Assembly: GCA_017998475.1 (NCBI GenBank)
Contig: JAGODA010000032.1
Span: 1-15,966, forward strand
Length of the DNA: 15,966 nucleotides
Origin: Spirochaetota bacterium
GTDB taxonomy: Bacteria; Spirochaetota; UBA4802; UBA5368
Direction: 5' to 3'
The position numbers and the translations under genes are program-made. Below the pieces are notes generated by a model. That model was not told the origin of the DNA. It ran no database searches and was given only the letters and a program-made list of their open reading frames with translations. This document shows, piece by piece, positions 6,621 to 13,936 of this stretch. Each line of letters opens with the position of its first letter. Position 1 is the stretch's first letter.

Positions 6621-7436
6621 TCAGCGGCCGAAAACGCGTTTGAGTATCACGCGCAGGAAATAAAATTTGACGCGGGCCATCCGGCCGATTCTCCACGGTT
6701 TCGTAATTATCCGGTAAAACCAGTCCAGGCCCCGGTCCATAAAGAAGGTCGGGGCCTTTTTTATCTCGCCTGAAATGATGTCGATCGCGCCGCCCACGCC
6801 GATGAGCACCGCGTTTCTGAACTCGTTGCGGTATTTATCGATCCAGCGGTCCTCCTTCGGGAAGCCGAGCCCGACAAAGATGATGTTGGCGTTTGATTTG
6901 CGGATGGCCTCGACGACCGACTTCTCGCGTTCCGGGTTGAAATACCCGCCGTGCCTGCCGACTATGCGGATTTTCGGAAAGGACTTGTGAATGTTCGAAA
7001 AGGTCTTCTCGACTATTTCGGGCCGCGCGCCCACAAGAAATATCGAATACTCCTTGATCTCGGCGATGCGCACAAGATCCATGAGAAAACTGATGGGGGG
7101 AATGCGCTCCTTCAGAGGCGTCTTCAGAAAGCCGGCGGCCCACTGTAATCCCGCGCCGCTGGCCACATGCATCGAGGCCCTGCTCGAGATGAGCTGGAGG
7201 TCCGTGTTGGACCTGTAGCGCTGCAGCTTGTAAGGGTTGAGCAGGATGACGTGGTGCGTTCCGCCGGTTTCGATCATCTTCATGACCTTTACCACGGCCT
7301 GCGACCTCGTGACGTTGTCGATTCCGATACCGAGGATGTTGACGACGTTCGCGTCGTCGAGCTTTACCTGGTTGTATTCGAGGATGATGTCGCGCTCTTC
7401 CTTCCACGAGTCGTAGTATACAGAATCCTTGACCAC
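6621..7436 (-). CDS. WecG/TagA/CpsF-family glycosyltransferase (GT26), unusual active site
   Basis: The family transfers N-acetylmannosamine or related sugars from UDP-sugars to polyprenyl-linked acceptors at the inner membrane face, for surface glycans. The 271-residue protein has the family frame: LGIGIDNVTRSQAV near 35-48, HVILLNPYKLQRY at 62-74, ERIPPISFLMDL at 110-121, IRIVGRHGGYF at 157-166, FVGLGFPKEDRWI at 187-199, and GVGGAIDIISGEIKKAP plus GLDWFYRIITKPWRIGR at the C-terminus. The C-terminal basic tail matches the membrane-associating appendage of TagA enzymes. At the usual PDGxG site the protein reads ASGAG (92-96), so Ser replaces the catalytic Asp. GTG at 7436 is supported by GGGAGG six nt upstream. 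No other glycan genes flank it. Confidence 0.85.
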   Translation of the reverse strand: MVKDSVYYDSWKEERDIILEYNQVKLDDANVVNILGIGIDNVTRSQAVVKVMKMIETGGTHHVILLNPYKLQRYRSNTDLQLISSRASMHVASGAGLQWAAGFLKTPLKERIPPISFLMDLVRIAEIKEYSIFLVGARPEIVEKTFSNIHKSFPKIRIVGRHGGYFNPEREKSVVEAIRKSNANIIFVGLGFPKEDRWIDKYRNEFRNAVLIGVGGAIDIISGEIKKAPTFFMDRGLDWFYRIITKPWRIGRMARVKFYFLRVILKRVFGR

Positions 7437-7675
7437 CGCGTCCTCCCGTCACGTGCTTGTGGAACCGTCCCGCCGGCCCGCGTACCATGTACTATCGACA
7501 GGCGCGCCCGCGCCTCCGCTTTCGGCGGTGGAGGGCCTGCAGGATATCGATAGCGTTTGGATCACGGTATAAAATCGGCGTGAGTGGATTTTTTAATTGA
7601 AATAGATCGGTGTCAATACAAAAATACACGTTCCGGGTAAAGGGTCCCGGCGACAGACGGAGCGAAGAGGTGAGG
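7437..7675. other. Divergent intergenic region with a stable hairpin
   Basis: The gap between the wecG-like gene and the methyltransferase-like gene contains an 8-bp stem (two G-T pairs) at 7513-7534, followed by the palindrome CCTGCAGG (7536-7543). A plus-strand -10-like TATAAA lies at 7568-7573 without a convincing -35. If the downstream gene begins at GTG 7610 the gap is 66 bp shorter. Confidence 0.4.
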
Positions 7676-8449
7676 ATGGAAAGGCTGGATGAGGTGAGGT
7701 CGTTTCTCGAATTCGACCGTGCGCACGGCGGCTATGTCGAGCCGGCGGAGCGGTTGGATGCCGTTCGGGAACGGCTTTTCGACGTGCTCCACACGTACAA
7801 TCCCGGCGTCATCGTCAAGGCGGGGCTGGGGAACGGGAAGCTCCTCGAGGAAATGGTGGGAAAGAGCGATGCGTACATCGTCGTAGTCGAGCCCTCCATC
7901 GGCTCCATCAGAGACTTCATGGGCAGGTGCGAGCCATCGGTTCGGGAGCGCGTGCGTTTCATAAACGGTGAGTTCCACGATTTCCCCGTCGACTATTACA
8001 AGGCCGATCTTCTGGTTTGCGTCGACTGCCTCGACATATTCGATTCGAGTCGCTCGATCGACGAGTTCAAGCGCGCCCTGCAGTTCGAGGGGATTCTCTT
8101 TCTGTGCACGGTGGTGCTCGACAACGAGGATACGGACGGCGTGTACGACGAGGTCATGCACGCGGTCTTTCCGCTGCACAACGACTTCTATCTTGAGGAC
8201 GATCTCAAGACATTCCTGGAGCTCAAGGAGTTTCGTTTCATAAAGGGGAGCGTTCTGAAATTCCGGAAAGAACTCAGGAAAGAGGCCGCGTATTTCGGAA
8301 GGCACTTCGGGGATATGTCCGAATCGGCGATGCACGCGCTGCTGGAGGGAAACGCGGATCTCCTGCGGCGGCTCTACGCAATGGACGGGGATGCGCGCGT
8401 CGATGAGCCATACATGATCGGCTGTTTCATGCGGAACAAGCCCTCGTAA
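7676..8449 (+). CDS. Class I SAM-methyltransferase-like protein of unknown substrate
   Basis: The 257-residue product has the layout of a Rossmann methyltransferase. A glycine-rich loop after a beta-strand (VIVKAGLGNGKLL, 45-57) resembles motif I, an acidic residue ends the next strand (VVVEPS, E72), and a motif IV-like strand follows (ADLLVCVDCLDIFD, 110-123), then EGILFLCTVVL. In motif I the usual acidic residue before the glycines is Ala, so SAM binding is not certain. The tail (about 190-257) is helical and charged. ATG at 7676 is chosen because AAGAGGTGAGG precedes it; an in-frame GTG at 7610 without a ribosome site would add 22 residues. Substrate and partners are unknown; the neighbours (glycosyltransferase, dehydrogenase) are on the other strand. 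Confidence 0.6.
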   Translation: MERLDEVRSFLEFDRAHGGYVEPAERLDAVRERLFDVLHTYNPGVIVKAGLGNGKLLEEMVGKSDAYIVVVEPSIGSIRDFMGRCEPSVRERVRFINGEFHDFPVDYYKADLLVCVDCLDIFDSSRSIDEFKRALQFEGILFLCTVVLDNEDTDGVYDEVMHAVFPLHNDFYLEDDLKTFLELKEFRFIKGSVLKFRKELRKEAAYFGRHFGDMSESAMHALLEGNADLLRRLYAMDGDARVDEPYMIGCFMRNKPS

Positions 8450-8488
8450 CGGACCGGCCGCCGGGGGCGGCCGGGGAAGGGCATGGAA

Positions 8489-9274
8489 TTACTTGGCCAG
8501 CATGCCGCCGTCAACCGGGATGATGGCGCCGGTCACGTAGTCGGACGCCTTAGAGGCCAGGAACACGGCAAGACCCTTGATATCGTCCTCCTCTCCCATC
8601 TTCGGGATAGGTATCTGAAAGAGTATTGCGTTTTTGATTTGCTCCATCTCGGGCCTGTCAAGATAGCCCATCATGTCGGTGTGGAAGAATCCCGGCGCGA
8701 TCGCGTTGACGTAGATCTTGTAGCGCGCCAGCTTGATGGCCAGGTTCATGGTGAGCAGGTTGATTGCGGCCTTGGACGAGTTGTACGCTACGGCAGGATG
8801 CGCCTCCTCGATCGAGCCGCGGAAGCCCATCACCGACGAGATGTTGATGATCTTGCCGCCTCCCTTCTCCTTCATGATCTTCGCCGCTTCCTGCGAGAGA
8901 ATCCAGACCCCCCTTACGTTCACGTCGAAGATCTTTTCCCACTTGTCCAGAGGGAAGTCGAGCGTGGGCGCACCCCAGGTAACTCCGGCGTTGTTGACCA
9001 GGATGTCGATTGTGCCGAATTCCTTTTTCGCGGTTTCAACGAGCGAACGTATTTCCTCCGGGGAACCCATGTCGCACTTGACCGGCAGGCACCTGACGCC
9101 GAGCCCGGAAATCTCCTCCGCCGTCTTCGTAAGTGTTTCGAGCTTTCGCGAGGCGACGATGATGTCGGCGCCCGCCTCCGCGAGGCCCGTGGCGATAAAT
9201 TTCCCGATTCCTCTTCCGCCGCCGGTAACGACGGCCTTTTTGCCCTTCAGGCTGAACAGATCCGATAATTTCAT
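8489..9274 (-). CDS. Short-chain dehydrogenase/reductase (SDR) family oxidoreductase
   Basis: A classical SDR of 261 residues, probably using NAD(P)H to reduce or oxidise a carbonyl/alcohol. Seen are the cofactor motif TGGGRGIG (17-24), an Arg at the position that often favours NADP (ASRKLE, R43), NNAG (94-97), INISSV with the catalytic Ser (146 or 147), YNSSK (Y164, K168) and the C-terminal YVTGAIIPVDGG. The NNAGVTWGAPTLDFPLDKW segment resembles gluconate 5-dehydrogenase-like and RhlG-like members, but substrate cannot be read from sequence. ATG at 9274 has GAGGAGG six nt upstream; the open frame continues to 9487, but that extension is not SDR-like. It is transcribed alone, divergently from the tRNA. 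Confidence 0.92.
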   Translation of the reverse strand: MKLSDLFSLKGKKAVVTGGGRGIGKFIATGLAEAGADIIVASRKLETLTKTAEEISGLGVRCLPVKCDMGSPEEIRSLVETAKKEFGTIDILVNNAGVTWGAPTLDFPLDKWEKIFDVNVRGVWILSQEAAKIMKEKGGGKIINISSVMGFRGSIEEAHPAVAYNSSKAAINLLTMNLAIKLARYKIYVNAIAPGFFHTDMMGYLDRPEMEQIKNAILFQIPIPKMGEEDDIKGLAVFLASKASDYVTGAIIPVDGGMLAK

Positions 9275-9450
9275 GAGAACCTCCTCGGGGTAGCGTTTGA
9301 TGAATTCGTTGAGAGCGGCATCCGGTGCGTCCGGGCGTGGGCGTCCGGCGCACCGTTGAATGATCGACCGATGGCGCATTCTGTCCACCATTATTTGAGC
9401 TATGACCGTCCGGCCCCCCGAAGGCATGCCCTTCGCTCCGTAAAAAATTG

Positions 9451-9481
9451 TTGACAATGGGCGGGCCGGAACGGTTATGTA
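9451..9481 (+). promoter_or_regulatory. Candidate promoter for tRNA-Val and thrS
   Basis: A perfect TTGACA -35 (9451-9456) is followed after 19 nt by TATGTA (9476-9481), a weak -10 at long spacing. It lies about 70 nt upstream of the tRNA. The whole 9275-9548 gap also holds a 6-bp hairpin CGAAGG/CCTTCG at 9419-9435 and nothing else recognisable. Confidence 0.4.
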
Positions 9482-9548
9482 AATCACTGCGCGTCGCGAT
9501 CGAAAGCGGGCATTCCGGTTTTCGGTCGCGCGGCACGGGGCAGCACTG

Positions 9549-9623
9549 GGGCGATTAGCTCAGTTTGGTTAGAGCGCCTGCTCGACACGCAGGAGGTCAT
9601 TGGTTCGACTCCGATATCGCCCA
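9549..9623 (+). tRNA. tRNA-Val (anticodon GAC)
   Basis: A complete cloverleaf folds by eye. The acceptor stem is GGGCGAT/ATCGCCC, the D-arm GCTC/GAGC, the anticodon stem CCTGC/GCAGG with loop TCGACAC (anticodon GAC at 9584-9586), the variable loop AGGTC and the T-arm ATTGG/CCGAT with loop TTCGACT. The discriminator is A73 at 9623. CCA is not encoded, since AC follows, so it must be added enzymatically. It reads GUC (and GUU by wobble). thrS starts only 28 nt downstream, so the tRNA is probably cut from a tRNA-thrS transcript or ends its own short one. Confidence 0.96.
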
Positions 9624-9651
9624 ACTTCTCTCAATTCAGGGGTGCCGTTAA

Positions 9652-11574
9652 TTGTCCAGCGAAGTCAAAGTTACCCTCCCGGACGGATCCTCTCTGCCGG
9701 TCGAAGCGAATTCATCAATCTATGAGATCGCCGGTAAAATCGGCAAGAAACTCCAGAAGGCGGCGCTGGTAGCCGCCGTAAACGAACGGCCGGTCGACCT
9801 GTCGTTCCGTCTCGAGGGCGATTCGGGACTGACGCTCTTTACCTTCGCCAGTCCCGAGGGGAAGGATGCCTTCTGGCATTCGGCCTCGCACCTCATGGCG
9901 CAGGCGGTGAAGCGGCTTTTCCCCGCCGCGAAGCTCGCCATAGGCCCCGCGATCGAAAACGGATTCTACTACGATTTCGAGGTCGAGAGGAATTTTACAC
10001 CCGAGGACCTCGCGAAGATCGAGGCCGAGATGGCGAAGATCGTCGCGGAAGACATCGAGATCGTCCGCGAGGAGATGCCGCGCCGTAAGGCAATGGACTA
10101 CTTCTCCTCCATCGGCGAGAGCTACAAGGTCGAGCTTCTGGAGGATCTGCCGGACGGCGCTGTCTCGCTTTACCGCCAGGGTGATTTCGCCGATCTCTGC
10201 CGCGGGCCGCACCTCCCGCGCACCTCGTACATAAAGGCCTTCAAGCTCCTTTCGATCGCCGGGGCGTACTGGCGCGGCGACGAGAAAAGGCCCATGCTGC
10301 AGCGAATCTACGGTACGGCATGGCCCACAAAGGACGAGCTCGAGGCATACCTGAAGCACCTCGAGGAGGTCGAAAAGCGCGACCACCGCAAGCTCGGCAG
10401 GGAGCTCGACCTCTATTCGGTTCACGATGAGACCGGAGCCGGGCTCATCCTGTGGCATCCGAAGGGGGCGCGCCTGCGCCATATCATTGAGACCTTCTGG
10501 CGCGAGGAACATTACAGAAACGGCTACGAGCTGGTGTACTCTCCCCACATCGGAAAATCGACGCTCTGGAACACCAGCGGACACCTCGGCTTTTACAGCG
10601 ACAACATGTATTCACCGATGGACATCGACGGGCAGGACTATTACGTAAAGCCCATGAACTGCCCCTTCCATATAATGATATACAAGAGCCGGGGATGGTC
10701 GTACCGCGATCTGCCCCTGCGCTGGGCGGAGCTGGGCACCGTCTACCGCTACGAGCGCAGCGGCGTTCTGCACGGCCTGCTGCGCGTGCGCGGCTTCACC
10801 CAGGACGACGCCCATCTGGTGTGCCGTCCGGACCAGATGCCGGAGGAGATCGACCGTGTGCTCGCCTTCTGCCTTTATATGCTCCGCTCGTTCGGTTTCT
10901 CCGATTTCAAGGTGTATCTTGCCACAAAGCCCGGTGAGAAGTTCGTGGGCGACGAGGCGATGTGGAGCGAGGCCACTCAGGCGCTCAGGGAATCGGTGGA
11001 GCGGGCCGGTATCGACTACGAGATTGACGAAGGCGGCGGCGCCTTCTACGGTCCCAAGATCGACATAAAGATAAAGGACGCACTGGGCCGAGAGTGGCAG
11101 TGCAGCACCATACAGTTCGACTTCAATATGCCCGAACGTTTCGACGTCACGTACGTCGGAAGCGACGGGCAGAAACACCGTCCCTATATGATCCATCGCG
11201 CGCTCCTGGGCTCCATCGAGCGCTTTGTGGGGGTGCTCGTGGAGCACTTTGCCGGGAAATTCCCGCTGTGGCTTTCTCCGGTCCAGCTTACGCTTCTCAA
11301 CGTTGTTTCGGAAGCCGCGGAGCACACCGCCCGTCTGCGAGACGAGTTGACGCGTGGCGGTCTGCGTGTGGAGGCCGATCTTCGCGAGGAGACCATCGGC
11401 TACAAGATACGCGACGCGATCGAGAAGAAAGTGCCCTTTATCGGCGTCATCGGCAAGAAAGAGATGGAGAGCGATTCGGTGTCGGTGCGCAGAAGGGGGG
11501 AAAACACCTCGAAGACCATGCCCGTCGGCGAATGTATCGCTCTGCTGGAAAGGGAAGCGGCTCAAAAGTCATAA
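9652..11574 (+). CDS. thrS: Threonine--tRNA ligase
   Basis: ThrRS charges tRNA-Thr and clears mischarged serine. The 640-residue protein shows the full class II bacterial architecture: a TGS domain (about 1-65), an editing domain with HSASH (H76, H80) and CRGPH (C183, H187), and a catalytic core whose zinc ligands are C337 (MNCPFH), H388 (DDAHLV) and H515 (YMIHRA). Motif 2 is around YRYERSGVLHGLLRVRGFTQDD, and an anticodon-binding domain forms the last 100 residues. All editing and zinc residues are intact. The start is TTG at 9652 behind CAGGGG at 9-nt spacing; it is the only candidate that includes the TGS domain fully. No T-box or tRNA-Thr-like operator is recognisable in the short leader, which is occupied by tRNA-Val. 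Confidence 0.97.
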   Translation: MSSEVKVTLPDGSSLPVEANSSIYEIAGKIGKKLQKAALVAAVNERPVDLSFRLEGDSGLTLFTFASPEGKDAFWHSASHLMAQAVKRLFPAAKLAIGPAIENGFYYDFEVERNFTPEDLAKIEAEMAKIVAEDIEIVREEMPRRKAMDYFSSIGESYKVELLEDLPDGAVSLYRQGDFADLCRGPHLPRTSYIKAFKLLSIAGAYWRGDEKRPMLQRIYGTAWPTKDELEAYLKHLEEVEKRDHRKLGRELDLYSVHDETGAGLILWHPKGARLRHIIETFWREEHYRNGYELVYSPHIGKSTLWNTSGHLGFYSDNMYSPMDIDGQDYYVKPMNCPFHIMIYKSRGWSYRDLPLRWAELGTVYRYERSGVLHGLLRVRGFTQDDAHLVCRPDQMPEEIDRVLAFCLYMLRSFGFSDFKVYLATKPGEKFVGDEAMWSEATQALRESVERAGIDYEIDEGGGAFYGPKIDIKIKDALGREWQCSTIQFDFNMPERFDVTYVGSDGQKHRPYMIHRALLGSIERFVGVLVEHFAGKFPLWLSPVQLTLLNVVSEAAEHTARLRDELTRGGLRVEADLREETIGYKIRDAIEKKVPFIGVIGKKEMESDSVSVRRRGENTSKTMPVGECIALLEREAAQKS

Positions 11575-11651
11575 AAAAGTCACCCCGGCAGGCATCCGCA
11601 TCTGGAAATTTTCTTGATTAATAAAGGCATATGCTGTCATGGTGGCTCATT

Positions 11652-11742
11652 GCCGGATTTTATCGAATCCCGGCGGGCAGGGTATTCGGCGCAGGTTTTT
11701 TTCCGCCCACCCCGCCTCTGGCCCGTAAAGGCCGGTTTTTTT
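11652..11742 (+). terminator. Attenuator-like leader of infC: alternative stems plus intrinsic terminator
   Basis: The terminator stem CTGGCC/GGCCGG (11718-11735, one G-T pair, loop CGTAAA) is followed by seven Ts (11736-11742). Upstream, stem A (11652-11659 with 11666-11674, one bulge) and stem B (11664-11671 with 11680-11688, one bulge) share CGAATCCC and so exclude each other. Stem C pairs GGCGGG (11672-11677) with CCCGCC (11711-11716). The set ends 32 nt before the infC start. It may simply terminate thrS, but the competing stems resemble an infC-rpmI-rplT attenuator, as known for this operon in other bacteria. Confidence 0.6.
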
Positions 11743-11760
11743 ATTCTTTGCTCGAAGGCG

Positions 11761-11768
11761 GAAGGAGG
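11761..11768 (+). promoter_or_regulatory. Strong Shine-Dalgarno fixing the ATA start of infC
   Basis: GAAGGAGG sits six nt before the in-frame ATA at 11775. No ATG, GTG or TTG lies at a usable distance downstream, and the nearest upstream TTG (11748) precedes the ribosome site rather than following it. Confidence 0.75.
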
Positions 11769-11774
11769 TTTCGC

Positions 11775-12308
11775 ATAGACAAATCAGATATAAAACGCTA
11801 CCGGATCAATGATCAGATCAGGGAGGCCACGGTGCGGCTTGTCGGCGAGGATGGGGGACCCCAGATCATTCCCACCGAGGAGGCCATGGCGATCGCCCGG
11901 AGCAAGGAAATGGACCTCGTCGAGATTTCTCCGGATCAGGATCCGCCTGTCGTCAAGATCATTGATTTCAGCAAGTTCCGATTCGAGCAGATTAAGAAGG
12001 CCAAAGAGGCCAAAAAGAAGCAAAAGGTCATCCATGTAAAGGAAATCAAATTCCGACCTTCAATCGATTCGCACGATTACCGGCACAAGGTCAATCACGC
12101 GCGGGATTTTCTGGAGAAGGGCGATAAGGTGAAATTCACCCTGATGTTCCGCGGGAGGGAGATCGTCCACAACGAACTCGGATTCAAGGTAATGGATAAC
12201 ATCCAGAAGGATCTCGAGGAATTCGCCCAGGTCGAGAAGAAAGCCTCGATCGAAGGCAGGAACATAACGATGATAATGACGCCCATGCCGTCGGTGGCCA
12301 AAAAGTAA
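11775..12308 (+). CDS. infC: Translation initiation factor IF-3, probable ATA start
   Basis: IF-3 binds the 30S subunit, prevents premature 50S joining and checks the start codon. The 177-residue protein has the N-domain (KRYRINDQIREATVRLVGEDG, then EEAMAIARSKEMDLVEISPDQDPPVVKIIDFSKFRFEQ), a basic linker helix (KKAKEAKKKQKVIHVKEIKFRPSID) and the C-domain (HDYRHKVNHARDFLEKGDKVKFTLMFRGREI to the end). The start is inferred as ATA at 11775, because family similarity begins a few residues later and a strong ribosome site stands directly before it. An upstream ATG at 11631 would add 48 residues unlike IF-3, encoded by the attenuator. Rare start codons are known for infC and support autoregulation. 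It is followed by rpmI after 28 nt. Confidence 0.94.
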   Translation: MDKSDIKRYRINDQIREATVRLVGEDGGPQIIPTEEAMAIARSKEMDLVEISPDQDPPVVKIIDFSKFRFEQIKKAKEAKKKQKVIHVKEIKFRPSIDSHDYRHKVNHARDFLEKGDKVKFTLMFRGREIVHNELGFKVMDNIQKDLEEFAQVEKKASIEGRNITMIMTPMPSVAKK

Positions 12309-12336
12309 CGGCGGGGCTTAGCAGAGCGAGGAGACA

Positions 12337-12534
12337 ATGCCCAAAATAAAGACGAACAGCGGTGCCAAAAAACGGTTCAAGATCACCAAAAACGGAAAGG
12401 TGAAACGGGCCAACGGATATAAGAAACACCTGCTTGAGGCGAAATCGTCCAAGCGGAAAAGGCAGCTTCGCAGCCCGAGCCTGGTACACGAAACCGAGCT
12501 GGACCGCGTACGGCGCATGCTTCCGTACGGCTGA
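12337..12534 (+). CDS. rpmI: 50S ribosomal protein L35
   Basis: This 65-residue basic protein opens with MPKIKTNSGAKKRFKITKNGKVKR, the L35 signature, and has the usual length. It is a structural component of the large subunit. The ATG is preceded by GAGGAG at good spacing. It lies between infC and rplT in the standard order, so it is almost certainly cotranscribed. Confidence 0.97.
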   Translation: MPKIKTNSGAKKRFKITKNGKVKRANGYKKHLLEAKSSKRKRQLRSPSLVHETELDRVRRMLPYG

Positions 12535-12581
12535 TGAGCCGGGGACACACCGATTACTGAAACATATCGAGAGGAACAGTT

Positions 12582-12938
12582 ATGCCACGTGCAACAACCG
12601 GTAAGGTACACCATAAACGGCGCGAGAAGATCTTAAAGGATACACAGGGCTTCTTCGGCGCGCGCAAAAACCTTTTCAGAACGGCGAAGGACGCCCGTCG
12701 CAAGGCCCTGCAGAATTCATACAAGGACAGAAGGCGCAAGAAAAGGGATTTCAGGACCCTGTGGATCATACGCATCAACGCGGCCGCGCGCCTTAACGGC
12801 ATCTCCTACAGCAGACTGATCGCGGGGATGGAAAAGGCCGGAATTACCATGAATCGCAAGCTTATGGCTGATCTCGCGGTGAGCGATCCCAACGCCTTCG
12901 CCCGGATCGTAAGCGCGGTCAAGGAAAAGGCATCCTGA
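12582..12938 (+). CDS. rplT: 50S ribosomal protein L20
   Basis: L20 is an early 23S rRNA-binding assembly protein and, in other bacteria, the autogenous repressor of the infC-rpmI-rplT operon. The 118-residue product has the basic N-terminal helix (HHKRREKILKDTQGFFGARKNLFRTAKDARRKALQ), the RRRKKRDFRTLWIIRINAA segment and the globular end with SRLIAGMEKAGI and NRKLMADLAVSDPNAF. Length is normal. AGAGGA precedes the ATG. Whether L20 acts on the infC leader here cannot be decided by eye. Confidence 0.97.
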   Translation: MPRATTGKVHHKRREKILKDTQGFFGARKNLFRTAKDARRKALQNSYKDRRRKKRDFRTLWIIRINAAARLNGISYSRLIAGMEKAGITMNRKLMADLAVSDPNAFARIVSAVKEKAS

Positions 12939-12983
12939 GCAGAGTATGTTCCGGAACCTCGGCCTGAGCGCCGGGAGTACATC

Positions 12984-13889
12984 ATGTGTGTGAAAAAAAG
13001 CGCCCTCCTTGCGGCGCTTGTTTCATTTCTGGCGGCCGCGGCCGGTTCGTACGCCTCCATGCCCCATACTGAAACCATCGGCACCCTCCCGGAAGGGACC
13101 ATGGATCTGCTCGTAAATGAAGAATTCTTTTCCCACGGCGGTGGCTTCCGCCGCGACACTTTCGGCATCGGATTCGGTATCCTGGACAGCCTGTCGGCGC
13201 AGGTGTATTTTCAGTATCTGCACGACGGGCTCGCTTCCGCCCGTAATGCCGAGCTGGGGGATACCTTCGTTCGTCTGTGGTGGTACGCGGGCGGCGCCGC
13301 GGACGGCTCGCTGCGCTGGGGTCTGCTCGCGCTCTTCCGCTTTCCCACGGGTCCCAACGCGTACACGCAGGAGCGCTGGCGCAACCTGGCGCTTGGAAAC
13401 AACGAGCTTAAGCTGGGCCCCGTGGCGCAGTACGAAGCGGGCCCCCTTTTTTTACACGCAAACCTTTTCTGGGTGTTCAGGGAGAAGGACCGGGAGGGTT
13501 TTTACAGCGGATTGTATCTCAATCCGGCGGAGAAGGAAACATATCGGAAGCTGTTCGGGCTTAACTTCGCGGAGGACGGCGCTTTCCTGAGCGGAAAGCG
13601 TCTGGCGAACGATTACGCGGCCGCCTCGTTCGCCCTGAACACCGACGCGCTCTATCCGCTCATCCCCTGGGCATCGGTGTATGCTTCCCGGCGATTCACC
13701 CGGATCGACGATGATAGAGAGCGTATTCCGATTGAAGGAGCCCTGGTGAATCCGCTGCTCTTTTCCGCGGGCGGGCGTTACTTTTTCTCGTACAACGCGT
13801 TCGTCGGGGTGTCCGCGACGATGAGCGCCATCCGCAGGCGGTCTTTCCCCGGCGAAACGGTCGGCCTTGAGCTTAGGCTCCAATTTTAA
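12984..13889 (+). CDS. Predicted outer-membrane beta-barrel protein, function unknown
   Basis: The 301-residue product starts with a typical signal peptide: KK, a hydrophobic Ala/Leu core, then SYA-S with likely cleavage near residue 25. The rest is rich in alternating aromatic/hydrophobic strands (GIGFGILDSLSAQVYFQYL, SLRWGLLALFRF, GPLFLHANLFWVF, PWASVYASRRF, GGRYFFSYNAFVGVSATMSAI). It ends with ETVGLELRLQF, whose C-terminal Phe and alternating pattern match outer-membrane barrel insertion signals. No family was recognised. ATG at 12984 has GGGAG six nt upstream. It follows rplT by 45 nt without a terminator, so it may share the ribosomal transcript, an unusual partner. Confidence 0.75.
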   Translation: MCVKKSALLAALVSFLAAAAGSYASMPHTETIGTLPEGTMDLLVNEEFFSHGGGFRRDTFGIGFGILDSLSAQVYFQYLHDGLASARNAELGDTFVRLWWYAGGAADGSLRWGLLALFRFPTGPNAYTQERWRNLALGNNELKLGPVAQYEAGPLFLHANLFWVFREKDREGFYSGLYLNPAEKETYRKLFGLNFAEDGAFLSGKRLANDYAAASFALNTDALYPLIPWASVYASRRFTRIDDDRERIPIEGALVNPLLFSAGGRYFFSYNAFVGVSATMSAIRRRSFPGETVGLELRLQF

Positions 13890-13900
13890 CATAAAAAAAC

Positions 13901-13930
13901 TTGATTATATTTTGCCCCTGTGCGTATACT
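13901..13930 (+). promoter_or_regulatory. Candidate sigma-70 promoter for the coiled-coil/zapA unit
   Basis: TTGATT (13901-13906) and TATACT (13925-13930) are 18 nt apart, with an AT-rich stretch just upstream. A start near 13937 would leave a leader of about 180 nt before the ATG at 14118. Confidence 0.6.
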
Positions 13931-13936
13931 AGAGGT

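Noticed and set aside
9275..9487. 71-residue N-terminal extension of the SDR
   Set aside because: The SDR fold starts at 9274 behind GAGGAGG; the upstream residues show no SDR features.
9624..9651. T-box or tRNA-like operator controlling thrS
   Set aside because: Only 28 nt separate the tRNA from thrS, too short for a T-box, and the cloverleaf upstream is a complete tRNA-Val, not a tRNA-Thr mimic.
11631..11774. N-terminal extension of IF-3 from an ATG at 11631
   Set aside because: The extra 48 residues are unlike IF-3, have no ribosome site and are encoded by the attenuator hairpins, while a strong ribosome site precedes ATA at 11775.
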